The translations under genes were made by a program, and so were the position numbers. Positions 8,804 to 17,228 of a stretch of DNA of 64,000 nt are shown piece by piece (positions within the stretch are counted from its first letter, which is position 1; each line of letters begins with the position of its first letter). Origin of the DNA: Larkinella insperata. GTDB taxonomy: Bacteria > Bacteroidota > Bacteroidia > Cytophagales > Spirosomataceae. The notes beneath the pieces are model-generated. The model had not been told where the DNA came from, searched no databases, and saw only the letters and a list, made by a program, of their open reading frames with translations. The stretch is from positions 6,407,501 to 6,471,500 of the forward strand of contig NZ_CP110973.1 in the NCBI RefSeq assembly GCF_026248825.1, written 5' to 3'.

Positions 8804-9082
8804 ATGAAACCGACAATCACGATTGAATACTGTCCCAAATGCGGCTGGATGCTGCGCTCGGCCTGGATGGCGCAGGAACTGCTGACCACCTTTACCGACG
8901 ACCTCCACGGCGTACTGCTCCACCCATCGGAAATCAGCGGACGGTTTTCGGTTGAGATTGATGGCCAGAAGATTTTTGACCGGAAAGTCGAAGGTCGTTT
9001 TCCCGAGATTAAGGAATTGAAGCAACTGGTTCGCGATGTGGTAAACCCGGAAAAGCCGCTGGGGCACTCGGACAAAAAATAA
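8804..9082 (+). CDS. SelT/SelW/SelH (Rdx-type) thioredoxin-like protein
   Basis: A 92-residue Rdx-family protein. ATG at 8804 is chosen because the family fold begins MKPTITIEYCPKCGW. The CxxC redox motif is Cys10-Pro-Lys-Cys13, with cysteine where eukaryotic homologues have selenocysteine. The middle (GRFSVEIDGQKIFDRK...GRFPEIKELKQLVRD) matches the family's beta-hairpin and C-terminal helix. It probably acts as a cytoplasmic thiol oxidoreductase; the substrate is unknown. The open frame extends ~100 codons upstream, but that part overlaps the desaturase pseudogene and does not look like protein. Confidence 0.88.
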   Translation: MKPTITIEYCPKCGWMLRSAWMAQELLTTFTDDLHGVLLHPSEISGRFSVEIDGQKIFDRKVEGRFPEIKELKQLVRDVVNPEKPLGHSDKK

Positions 9083-9108
9083 AAGGGGAGCCAAGTTGGC
9101 TCCCCTTT
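9082..9108. terminator. Bidirectional terminator between convergent genes
   Basis: AAAGGGGAGCCAA pairs with TTGGCTCCCCTTT. The stem has A-rich and T-rich flanks on both strands, fitting its place between the ends of the Rdx gene (+) and pyc (-), which are 30 bases apart. Confidence 0.8.
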
Positions 9109-9112
9109 CGGA

Positions 9113-12100
9113 TTAGAGTTCCAGTTCAACAACCCAGTCGTCCTGTTCCACTACGGTGCCTTCTTTCAAGACCACCTGTTTAACGGTACCGGCTTTGGGT
9201 GCGGCCACAATGCTCTCCATTTTCATGGCTTCAATTACGAAGAGCGGCTGGTTTTTATTGACTTTATCGCCCGGCTTCACTATGATTTTGGTCAATCGGC
9301 CCTGCAACGGTGACCCTACGTCCCCGTCTTTGCTGACCTTAGCGTTGGCCTGATAGGCAACCTTCAGCGACTTATCGCGCACCTGCACCTGACGGCTCTG
9401 TCCGTTCAGCTCGAACGTAACCGTGCGCATACCGTGGCTGTCGGGTTCCGATACGTACGAAAGCCGTACCAGAATATTTTTACCCTCGTCGATTTCGATC
9501 AGAATTTCCTCGTTTTCCTTCAGGCCGTACAGGAAAGCCGGGGTTGGAATGATGCTCACGTCGCCGTGCTCCTGAACGGCTTTGTAGTATTCCTCGTACA
9601 CTTTCGGGTACATCTGGTACGAGAGATAATCCAGAAAGCCCTCGCTCTGCGGAAATTTCTCCTCAAACTTTTTAAAGTCGGCGTCGAAATCAATCGGTTG
9701 CAGCTTTTCGTTCGGACGCCCGGTGATCGGTTCCTCGCCCTTCAGGATAACCTCCTGAAGTTCTTTCGGGAAACCACCGTAGGGCTGGCCCAGCTCGCCT
9801 TTGAAGAAGCCTTTCACCGATTCCGGGAACGAGAGCGACGCGCCTTTTTTGATCACATCCTCGGCCGTCAGGTTGTTGGACGTCATGAACAGGGCCATGT
9901 CACCAACCACTTTCGACGAAGGAGTTACTTTTACAATATCGCCAAACATCTGATTGACCGTACTGTAATTTTTCTTCAACGTCTCAAACTTATCACCCAG
10001 GCCCAGCGCAATCGACTGCGGCTTGAGGTTTGAGTACTGCCCACCCGGAATCTCGTTCTCGTACACTTCCGCGCTACCGGCCTTCATGCCCGACTCAAAC
10101 GGATAATACCACTCCCGCACGTCTTCCCAGTAATTGGAGTAAGCATTCAGCGAATCCAGGTTGATGGAGCTTTCGCGCTCGTGGCCCTGCAACATCGCCA
10201 CCACGGAGTTGAAGTTGGGCTGCGACGTCAGGCCCGAGAGTGCGCCCAGGGCGCAATCAATCACATCAACCCCGGAATCAACGGCCTTCAGGTAGGTTGC
10301 CGCCTGAATCGACGAGGTATCGTGCGTATGCAGGTGAATCGGAATGCTGACGGCTTTTTTCAGCTCGCGAACCAGCACTTCGGCCGCCAGCGGCTTCAGC
10401 AAACCGGCCATGTCCTTGATCGCCAGCATGTGCGCTCCTTCGTCCTCCAGTTGGCGGGCCATGTCCAGGTAATACTGCAACGTGTATTTGTGCTGATCGG
10501 GAGCCAGCATATCGCCGGTGTAGCAGATGGCGGCTTCGGCCAGTGCGTTGGTCCGTTCGCGCACGGCCCGGATGCTGACCTTCATGGCTTCCACCCAGTT
10601 CAGCGAGTCGAAAATCCGGAACACGTCGATGCCGTTTTCCCAGGATTTCTCCACGAACTTCTCAATCAGGTTGTCGGGATAAGCCGAATAGCCCACCGCG
10701 TTGGAGCCCCGGAACAGCATCTGCAACAGCATATTCGGCATGGCCTCGCGGAATTTCTGCAAACGCGTCCACGGACTTTCGTGCAAAAACCGCATGGCGA
10801 CGTCGAACGTTGCGCCCCCCCAGACTTCCATCGAGAATAGTTCGGGGTGGCTTTTGGCGAATCCTTCGGCCACGGCCAGCAAATCTTTGGTCCGAACGCG
10901 AGTAGCTAACAACGACTGGTGCCCGTCACGGAACGTTGTGTCGGTATACAGGATGGGCTTCTGATCGCGGACCCACTCCACAAACTTCTCCCGTCCGAGT
11001 TCATTCAACCGGTCTTTATTGCCTTTCGGACAATCGCCGTATTTGTCATAGACAGGAACAACGGGTGTCCGGAATTTGTCTTTAGCGCCGGGTTTAACCT
11101 TCACCTCCGGATTGCCATTGACAATGACGTCGGCCAGGTAATTCAACGCCCGCGTCGAGCGGTCCTGGGGTTTGCGCAGATCAAACAGTTCGGGGTGGTT
11201 TTCGATGAACGAAACCCGCGCTTCGCCCTGCTGAAAAATCGGGTGAGCGATTACGTTCAGCAGAAACGGAATGTTGGTTTTTACCCCCCGAATCCGGAAC
11301 TCAACCAGCGCGCGTCGCAGCCGTTGGGTTGCGCCCCGGAGCGTGCGGCCCCGCGCCGATACCTTCACGATCATCGAATCGAAATAAGGCGAAATTTTTA
11401 CGCCGGGGTATGAGCTCCCCTCGTCGAGCCGGATGCCGAAACCGGCGGCATTGCGGTAGGCAATGATGATCCCGAAGTCGGGCCGGAAATTGTTGGCGGG
11501 GTCTTCGGTGGTGACCCGGCACTGAATCGCGTAGCCGTTCAGCGGTATTTCGTCCTGGTGGTTGATGTAAATACCGTTGTCCGACAACTTATACCCCATC
11601 GCCACCAGAATCTGCGTCCGAACCAGGTCGATACCGGTCACTTCTTCCGTGATGGTGTGCTCCACCTGAATCCGGGGATTGACCTCAATAAAGTAAATAT
11701 TCTCCTGTTTATCCACCAGAAACTCAACCGTTCCGGCGTTGGAGTAATTGGCCTGTTTACCAATCTTCAGAGCGTATTCATACAGCTTATTTTTGGTGGC
11801 CTGCCGCAGTCCAAACGAGGGTGCCACTTCAACAACTTTCTGAAAGCGACGCTGTACCGAACAGTCCCGTTCGTAAAGGTGGACGATATTTCCGTGCGTA
11901 TCGCCCAGCAATTGCACCTCAATGTGCTTGGGATCGACCACAAATTTCTCCAGGAAAATGGTATCGTCGCCAAACGCGTTTTTCGCTTCGTTGCGGGCTT
12001 CGTTGAATGACTTTTCAAAATCTTCCTCCTGACGAACAACGCGCATTCCGCGTCCTCCCCCACCGGCGACGGCTTTGATCATCACCGGAAAACCAATCCG

Positions 12101-12568
12101 TTGCGCTTCGGAAAGGGCAAAGGAATAGTCCGACAAATCCGCCCGACTATCGGGAATCATCGGCACATCGGCCTGGGTAGCCAGGTTTTTCGCCCTAACC
12201 TTGTCGCCCAGCAAGTCCATCGCTTCCGGCGTCGGTCCGACGAAAATGATTCCTTCCTCCCGGCACCGGCGCGCCAGCGTCACATTTTCCGACAAAAAGC
12301 CGTAACCCGGGTGAATCGCATCAATTTTTTTTCGTTTGGCGAGCTGAATAATCCCTTCAATGTCTAAGTAGGGCTTCAGCGGTTCATCGTCGCGACCAAT
12401 CTGATAAGCTTCGTCGGCTTTGTAGCGGTGAAGCGAGTAACGGTCTTCGTACGTGTAGACGGCAACGGTGGTGATCCCTAACTCGGTGGCAGCCCGCATG
12501 ATACGGATAGCGATTTCGCCCCGGTTGGCGACGAGCAGGCGATGAATCGGGCGAATGTAATCTTTCAT
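9113..12568 (-). CDS. pyc: Pyruvate carboxylase
   Basis: Biotin enzyme making oxaloacetate from pyruvate, bicarbonate and ATP (anaplerosis). At 1151 residues it is a full-length single-chain enzyme. It has a biotin carboxylase domain (starting LLVANRGEIAIRIMRA, with the glycine-rich ATP grasp KAVAGGGGRGMRVV near 165-180), a carboxyltransferase barrel (TDTTFRDGHQSLLATR near 555) and a C-terminal biotinyl domain (FVIEAMKMES) whose acceptor lysine is Lys1116. The only ATG start that keeps the full N-terminal fold is 12568. It is monocistronic, ends at a shared bidirectional terminator, and has no stringent promoter visible. Its codon use matches its neighbours. Confidence 0.97.
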   Translation of the reverse strand: MKDYIRPIHRLLVANRGEIAIRIMRAATELGITTVAVYTYEDRYSLHRYKADEAYQIGRDDEPLKPYLDIEGIIQLAKRKKIDAIHPGYGFLSENVTLARRCREEGIIFVGPTPEAMDLLGDKVRAKNLATQADVPMIPDSRADLSDYSFALSEAQRIGFPVMIKAVAGGGGRGMRVVRQEEDFEKSFNEARNEAKNAFGDDTIFLEKFVVDPKHIEVQLLGDTHGNIVHLYERDCSVQRRFQKVVEVAPSFGLRQATKNKLYEYALKIGKQANYSNAGTVEFLVDKQENIYFIEVNPRIQVEHTITEEVTGIDLVRTQILVAMGYKLSDNGIYINHQDEIPLNGYAIQCRVTTEDPANNFRPDFGIIIAYRNAAGFGIRLDEGSSYPGVKISPYFDSMIVKVSARGRTLRGATQRLRRALVEFRIRGVKTNIPFLLNVIAHPIFQQGEARVSFIENHPELFDLRKPQDRSTRALNYLADVIVNGNPEVKVKPGAKDKFRTPVVPVYDKYGDCPKGNKDRLNELGREKFVEWVRDQKPILYTDTTFRDGHQSLLATRVRTKDLLAVAEGFAKSHPELFSMEVWGGATFDVAMRFLHESPWTRLQKFREAMPNMLLQMLFRGSNAVGYSAYPDNLIEKFVEKSWENGIDVFRIFDSLNWVEAMKVSIRAVRERTNALAEAAICYTGDMLAPDQHKYTLQYYLDMARQLEDEGAHMLAIKDMAGLLKPLAAEVLVRELKKAVSIPIHLHTHDTSSIQAATYLKAVDSGVDVIDCALGALSGLTSQPNFNSVVAMLQGHERESSINLDSLNAYSNYWEDVREWYYPFESGMKAGSAEVYENEIPGGQYSNLKPQSIALGLGDKFETLKKNYSTVNQMFGDIVKVTPSSKVVGDMALFMTSNNLTAEDVIKKGASLSFPESVKGFFKGELGQPYGGFPKELQEVILKGEEPITGRPNEKLQPIDFDADFKKFEEKFPQSEGFLDYLSYQMYPKVYEEYYKAVQEHGDVSIIPTPAFLYGLKENEEILIEIDEGKNILVRLSYVSEPDSHGMRTVTFELNGQSRQVQVRDKSLKVAYQANAKVSKDGDVGSPLQGRLTKIIVKPGDKVNKNQPLFVIEAMKMESIVAAPKAGTVKQVVLKEGTVVEQDDWVVELEL

Positions 12569-12782
12569 GTGTCCCAGAACAGCAGGATGGGGTTTTCGAA
12601 ATTGGTGAACAATGCGGCAAGTTTAGGGAAAAGTTTGTAAAAATCAGGTTTTACCGAAGGTTCATCGGAAAAGTATGGTTTTTCGTCAAATATTGCAGCA
12701 AACTACCGCGAGCCAATCCGTCATGCGGAGGTTTTCCCAACCCTCCGACAACGTCATCAACCAACGAGAAACCGCGAACCGG

Positions 12783-13709
12783 TTAAACCAACGGTTTGCG
12801 CCGACGCAGAAACCACTGCTTACACCCAAAAACCAACGTTCCCGTCAGAATGATCAGGCCCACATCAATTCCTGTACGCTGTAAGCCGTGCCAGGCCAAA
12901 TCCAGCCTACCACATGCCAGCGACACGCCCACCATCGCCATAGCCGTGATGACCACCATGGCAATCAGCGCCCCGGCAATGACGCTGCGCCGGTAAGCCG
13001 CGACGATGATGCACCCCGCCAGCGTCCCTCCCAATGAAACGGTAATGTTTTTACCCGTCGGATTGGCAATGGCATCTACTTCCGAATTACTCGTAAACTC
13101 ATCCACGTTGGTGACTCCCAACCATTGCAGCACGAGAAAAGTCAAAATCGCTCCCAAGCACACCAGGCCATAACCGATCAGCGATGAACGGAGACCAAAG
13201 GAAACGGTTTGATAATTTTTCAGAATCAGCCCCAGTGGCACTTTTGCCAGCGGTTCAAAGCCCGGTGCAATAATGGAAGCTGCGACAAACGCCAGGGTCT
13301 GCGGCCCCGGTTCGGACACCAGCCCAACGGCCGAAATGCCTCCCCCCAGCGCCATCAGCGCGATGAAATTACCGGTCAGACGGCCATGATACCGCAGGCC
13401 GCTTTCCATTTCTTCCCAAATGGCTTCGTCGACGTCGAGCCGGATTTGTTCGTGCTTGGCCGGGTTGATCATACTCGTCAGTTCGGCCGAAGCGATGGCG
13501 TAGTGGTTGGGCGGGCATACGCGTTCAATCCGACGCAGGACTTCATCAGCCCCCGCATTGAGTACCTGCACGGTCAGCACATCCCCCGACGGTTTGACCG
13601 AACTGCCCCGTTGGAGCGACAAGGCAATGACCTCATCCAGGGGCCGCAGTTGGTGGATCAGGGGATCGGTATAGGCGGGAGTCAGCGAAATGGTAAACGT
13701 GCGTTGCAT
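12783..13709 (-). CDS. DUF389 membrane protein
   Basis: A 308-residue protein with an N-terminal soluble alpha/beta domain (residues ~1-100, MQRTFTISLTP...) and about six membrane segments. The DUF389 core is seen in IALMALGGGISAVGLVS and AASIIAPGFEPLAKVPLGLI. The family (formerly TIGR00341-like) has no established function; transport has been proposed. The gene is transcribed away from a perfect 20-bp inverted repeat located 50 bases upstream of its start, and it follows the MATE exporter gene on the same strand. Confidence 0.8.
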   Translation of the reverse strand: MQRTFTISLTPAYTDPLIHQLRPLDEVIALSLQRGSSVKPSGDVLTVQVLNAGADEVLRRIERVCPPNHYAIASAELTSMINPAKHEQIRLDVDEAIWEEMESGLRYHGRLTGNFIALMALGGGISAVGLVSEPGPQTLAFVAASIIAPGFEPLAKVPLGLILKNYQTVSFGLRSSLIGYGLVCLGAILTFLVLQWLGVTNVDEFTSNSEVDAIANPTGKNITVSLGGTLAGCIIVAAYRRSVIAGALIAMVVITAMAMVGVSLACGRLDLAWHGLQRTGIDVGLIILTGTLVFGCKQWFLRRRKPLV

Positions 13710-13758
13710 GGAACCGACAGATCAGATGGCTACTCAGGGTAACCAGCAGAGCGGGGCA

Positions 13759-13804
13759 AGCGTTTGATTTCTAATCATATTCTAATGATTAGAAATCAAA
13801 CGCT
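13759..13804. repeat. Perfect 20-bp inverted repeat
   Basis: The arms 13759-13778 and 13785-13804 are exact reverse complements with a six-base spacer. They read AGCGTTTGATTTCTAATCAT and its complement. There is no T-run on either side, so it is not a standard intrinsic terminator. Its position between the end of the MATE gene and the start of the DUF389 gene would suit an operator or a transcript-end hairpin. Confidence 0.7.
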
Positions 13805-13863
13805 GCCGTTCGCTCTTTACCTAGTCAGCCCACTCCATAGGGTGCGGATAACACCATTCTTGG

Positions 13864-15249
13864 TTATACCTGCACCAGTTTCCAGCGTCCCCGCCGGAAA
13901 ACCAGCACCGCAATAACGGCCAGTAACGACTCACTGAACGCTACCGACCAGAACACGCCCGTTGGTCCCCATGCCAGCGAGTTGGCCAGCAGGTAAGCCA
14001 ATGGCACTTCGATGATCCAGAAACACACGACGTTGATGATCGTGGGCGTTCGCGTATCCCCTGCCCCGTTCAGAGCCTGGCTGATGACCATTCCGTAGGC
14101 GAAAAAGACGTAGCCCAGGCAGAAAATCCGCAGGCACTGCACGGCAATGTCGACCACTTTCGGATCGCGATTGAAAATACCAACGATCTCGGCAGCTCCT
14201 ATGTAAAACAGAATACCGACGCTCAACAGAAACAGCATGTTGCAGAAAGCCGCCCGCCAGGCCGAGGTTTCGGCCCGCTCGGGCTGCTGGGCACCCAGGT
14301 TCTGCCCGACCAGCGTTGCGGCCGCGTTAGCCATTCCCCAGGACGGCATGATGGTGAAAATCATGATGCGAATGGCAATGGTATACCCCGCCACGATGTC
14401 GCTGCCAAATGTTGACAGGATGCGCGTCAGAAACACCCAGCTGGCCGAACCCACCAGGAACTGCGCGGTTCCACCAGCGGCAATGCTGAGCAGGTTGCGA
14501 ATGATGGCGGCATTGGGTTGAAAAGTTGCCGTTTCCAACTGCACGCTCCGGCCGTTGCGCATCAGACTAACCAGTTGATACAAGGCCCCGGCGGAACGCC
14601 CAATCGTCGTTGCAACGGCCGAACCGATCACGCCCATTTCAGGGATTGGCCCCCAGCCGAAGATAAAGATCGGACACAAAATGATATTGAACCCGTTAGC
14701 AATCCAGAGCGACCGCATGGCCACGGAGGCTTCTCCGGCTCCCCGCAAACACCCGCTCAGGGTGTAAAGCAGCACGATGACGGGTGAACTGGCAAAGATC
14801 AGCCGGGTAAAGCCTGACCCGTTGGCGATCAGATGCTCATCACCACCCATGGCCCGCAGAATTTCGGGAGCAAACAGCGCTCCAGGAATACCGATGAGCA
14901 GGGCTACGGTGACCGATACCAGGATGACCTGCGCCACCGACTTGCCGGCTTCGCGGGCGTTTCCTTCGCCCACCCGCCGGGATACCAGCGCCGTTGCGGC
15001 TGTGCTTAATCCGATACCTACGGAGTAAACAATGGTTAATACCGACTCGGTCAGGCCGACGGTAGCGACGGCTTCCGTGCTGATTTTCGCCACAAAAAAG
15101 ACATCGACAATCGCAAACAGTGACTCCATTACCATTTCCAGTACCATCGGCACCGACAGCATGAAGATGGCCCGGTTGATACTACCGGACGTATAATTAC
15201 CTTCAGAACCCCGCAATGCGGCCATGAACAGGCGAATAAACTTCGTCAT
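13864..15249 (-). CDS. MATE family multidrug/toxin exporter
   Basis: A 461-residue inner-membrane exporter with about 12 hydrophobic segments in two homologous halves, driven by Na+ or H+ gradients. Family features include the N-terminal INRAIFMLSVPMVLEMVMES, the GLTESVLTIVYSVGIGLSTAATALVSRRVGEG loop, and in the second half MANAAATLVGQNLGAQQPERA, which mirrors it. Length is normal. Substrate cannot be predicted. There are 0.4 kb of non-coding sequence between it and divergent hflX. Confidence 0.92.
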   Translation of the reverse strand: MTKFIRLFMAALRGSEGNYTSGSINRAIFMLSVPMVLEMVMESLFAIVDVFFVAKISTEAVATVGLTESVLTIVYSVGIGLSTAATALVSRRVGEGNAREAGKSVAQVILVSVTVALLIGIPGALFAPEILRAMGGDEHLIANGSGFTRLIFASSPVIVLLYTLSGCLRGAGEASVAMRSLWIANGFNIILCPIFIFGWGPIPEMGVIGSAVATTIGRSAGALYQLVSLMRNGRSVQLETATFQPNAAIIRNLLSIAAGGTAQFLVGSASWVFLTRILSTFGSDIVAGYTIAIRIMIFTIMPSWGMANAAATLVGQNLGAQQPERAETSAWRAAFCNMLFLLSVGILFYIGAAEIVGIFNRDPKVVDIAVQCLRIFCLGYVFFAYGMVISQALNGAGDTRTPTIINVVCFWIIEVPLAYLLANSLAWGPTGVFWSVAFSESLLAVIAVLVFRRGRWKLVQV

Positions 15250-15481
15250 GAAATAGAAAAGATAAGCGGCAGGAGTGCCGAATACTAACTAGTTGGAAAT
15301 ATAAAACGTACACCACCGGTCCGTCGGACAGGGCATTTGTAGAGAAATGAAGAGGGCCCGTTAAAGGGCGATGACAGCGGTGTTCATCGGATTTTCGCTT
15401 TGAGACGGCAAATGTACAGAAAGTTTTGGGTTAGAAAAGAAAGTTTGAGGAAACGGCATCTTTCTTTTAAAGATTATTTCG

Positions 15482-15489
15482 TATATTTG
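15482..15489 (+). promoter_or_regulatory. Candidate -7 element upstream of hflX
   Basis: TATATTTG matches TAnnTTTG and is followed by GCAACC, a common start context in the phylum. The hflX start is ~205 bases downstream. A 13-codon ORF (MKMLAVYGPFHFC, ATG 15513) begins within the leader, and nothing else recognisable is in the 15250-15693 gap. Confidence 0.5.
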
Positions 15490-15693
15490 CAACCTCTAAA
15501 GGTACTACGCCGATGAAAATGTTAGCCGTTTACGGCCCCTTCCACTTCTGCTAAAACCGTTTCTCCATCTAACGGTTGTATTTCTTATTCTCATTTGTAA
15601 TTTAAGGTTGTCGAACTGGCACAGTGAGGTTTTGCGAGCACTTTATGCAAGCAGTGCCTGGCTTGTTTGGCCCCTTACAAATCCATTCCATCT

Positions 15694-16962
15694 ATGATTG
15701 AAACACATAAACAGCCCGAAACCGCGGTTCTGGTGGCCCTTGTGACGCAAAAACAGTCGGCCGAAAAAACGCAGGAATACCTGGAGGAATTAGCTTTTCT
15801 GGCCGAGACCTCGGGCGTTATTACCGTAAAATCGTTTGTTCAGAAGCTTGACCGGCCCGACATCCGCACGTATGTAGGCAAAGGAAAGCTGGAGGAGATT
15901 TATACGTTTGTCATCGACAACCCTGTCGATACAATCATTTTTGACGACGATCTGTCGCCCTCGCAGGTGCGGAACCTCGAAGCGGCTTTGCCAAACATCA
16001 AAGTGCTTGACCGGAGTCTGCTGATCCTGAATATTTTCTCGATGCGGGCCCAGACCGCCCAGGCCAAGTTACAGGTTGAGCTGGCTCAGTATCAATACAT
16101 GTATCCACGGTTGACCCGGATGTGGACTCACTTGAGCCGGATGAAAGCCGGGGTAGGTACGCGGGGGCCGGGGGAAAAAGAGCTTGAAACTGACCGCCGG
16201 ATTGTAAAAGACCGGATTGCGTTTTTAAAGGAAAAGCTGGATAAAATTGATAAACAAAGCATAACCCGTCGGAAAGAACGCGACCGGCTGGTGCGCGTGG
16301 CGCTGGTTGGCTACACAAACGTGGGCAAGTCAACGTTGATGCGGACGATGGCGAAAGCCGATGTTTTTGCCGAAAACAAACTTTTTGCAACGGTTGATTC
16401 AACGGTTCGGAAGGTGGTGCTGGGTAACATACCGTTTTTGCTGACGGATACCGTTGGCTTCATTCGTAAATTGCCCACTACGCTGATCGAAGCTTTTAAG
16501 TCGACGTTGGATGAGGTACGTGAGGCCGATATTCTGCTGCATGTGGTCGATGTGTCGCATCCGTCATTTGAGGAGCACATTGGCGTTGTCAGCGATATCT
16601 TAGCGGAGATTGGCGTTGGTAATTCGGCCGGTGAAAAGCCGACGGTCCTGGTTTTTAATAAGATTGACCAGTTTGAACCCCGCGACGAATGGATGCACCC
16701 GGAGGATGATTTCGACGATGAGCTGCCAGTGGCCATCCGGAAGCAGTCGGCCTTGGATTATTTGAAAAAAACGTATTTAACGCAGAAAGCCGAACACGTT
16801 GTTTTCATCTCGGCCGAGAAGCGCGAAAACCTCGACGAACTGCGTAACCTGCTGTATACCTTAGTCAAAGAAAAGCATTACAGCATCTATCCTAATTGGC
16901 TAGAGGTCCCCCTTGGCGAGTGGGCGGAGGAAACGGACACCAGCGAGGATTTTGGTAAATAG
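15694..16962 (+). CDS. hflX: GTPase HflX
   Basis: Ribosome-associated GTPase that splits or rescues stalled 70S ribosomes. Starting at ATG 15694 it has 422 residues; an upstream TTG at 15667 is a weaker choice. The N-terminal HflX domain includes DDDLSPSQVRNLE and the conserved GVGTRGPGEKELETDRR linker. The G domain carries G1 GYTNVGKST (~205-213), the G3 region DTVGFIRKLP and G4 NKID. An extended acidic insertion (DEWMHPEDDFDDELPVA) precedes the C-terminus. It is monocistronic with a strong terminator before tRNA-Arg. Confidence 0.95.
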   Translation: MIETHKQPETAVLVALVTQKQSAEKTQEYLEELAFLAETSGVITVKSFVQKLDRPDIRTYVGKGKLEEIYTFVIDNPVDTIIFDDDLSPSQVRNLEAALPNIKVLDRSLLILNIFSMRAQTAQAKLQVELAQYQYMYPRLTRMWTHLSRMKAGVGTRGPGEKELETDRRIVKDRIAFLKEKLDKIDKQSITRRKERDRLVRVALVGYTNVGKSTLMRTMAKADVFAENKLFATVDSTVRKVVLGNIPFLLTDTVGFIRKLPTTLIEAFKSTLDEVREADILLHVVDVSHPSFEEHIGVVSDILAEIGVGNSAGEKPTVLVFNKIDQFEPRDEWMHPEDDFDDELPVAIRKQSALDYLKKTYLTQKAEHVVFISAEKRENLDELRNLLYTLVKEKHYSIYPNWLEVPLGEWAEETDTSEDFGK

Positions 16963-17000
16963 CAGATTTCTAAGCATTTTTGCAGTCAATACGGCACGTC

Positions 17001-17036
17001 AAACCTGTATGGCCTTCAAAACCATACAGGTTTTTT
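17001..17036 (+). terminator. Rho-independent terminator after hflX
   Basis: ACCTGTATGG (17003-17012) pairs with CCATACAGGT (17022-17031), followed by TTTTTT. The loop (CCTTCAAAA) and outer stem resemble the terminator after secG. Confidence 0.9.
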
Positions 17037-17038
17037 CT

Positions 17039-17110
17039 GGTCTCATAGTTCAACGGATAGAATAGAAGTTTCCTAAACTTTAGATCTGGGTTCGATTCCC
17101 GGTGGGACCA
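17039..17110 (+). tRNA. tRNA-Arg (anticodon CCU)
   Basis: A full cloverleaf can be drawn: acceptor GGTCTCA/TGGGACC, D arm GTTC...GAAT, anticodon stem GAAGT/ACTTT with loop TTCCTAA (anticodon CCT), T arm CTGGG TTCGATT CCCGG, discriminator A. CCA is not encoded. The gene is directly followed by an integrase gene, and its 3' end is repeated at 33471-33482, so it appears to be the attachment site of the island. Confidence 0.95.
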
Positions 17111-17122
17111 CGAAACAGCCTA

Positions 17123-17157
17123 AAAAGTGCCTTTCCAGCGCGTGAAGGCACTTTTTT
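17123..17157 (+). terminator. Terminator after tRNA-Arg
   Basis: AAAAGTGCCTT (17123-17133) pairs exactly with AAGGCACTTTT (17145-17155), with a T-run in the distal arm and beyond. It lies just inside the presumed island end. Confidence 0.88.
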
Positions 17158-17158
17158 G

Positions 17159-17228
17159 TTTCAGAATCTCTTTCAGAATAATTTTTTACCCCTCTTTTTC
17201 GACCCGATTTTCAGAATATTTTCAGAAT
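17159..17228 (+). repeat. Four direct TTTCAGAAT repeats before the integrase
   Basis: The nonamer occurs at 17159-17167, 17171-17179, 17209-17217 and 17220-17228, in two pairs with 11-12 base periodicity. The last copy touches the integrase start codon. The arrangement suits arm-type integrase sites or an autoregulatory operator; this is inference from position and spacing. Confidence 0.6.

Noticed and set aside
9434..12367. Several open frames antisense to pyruvate carboxylase (up to 219 codons)
   Set aside because: The minus-strand protein is complete and conserved; the antisense frames have no start context or recognisable domains.
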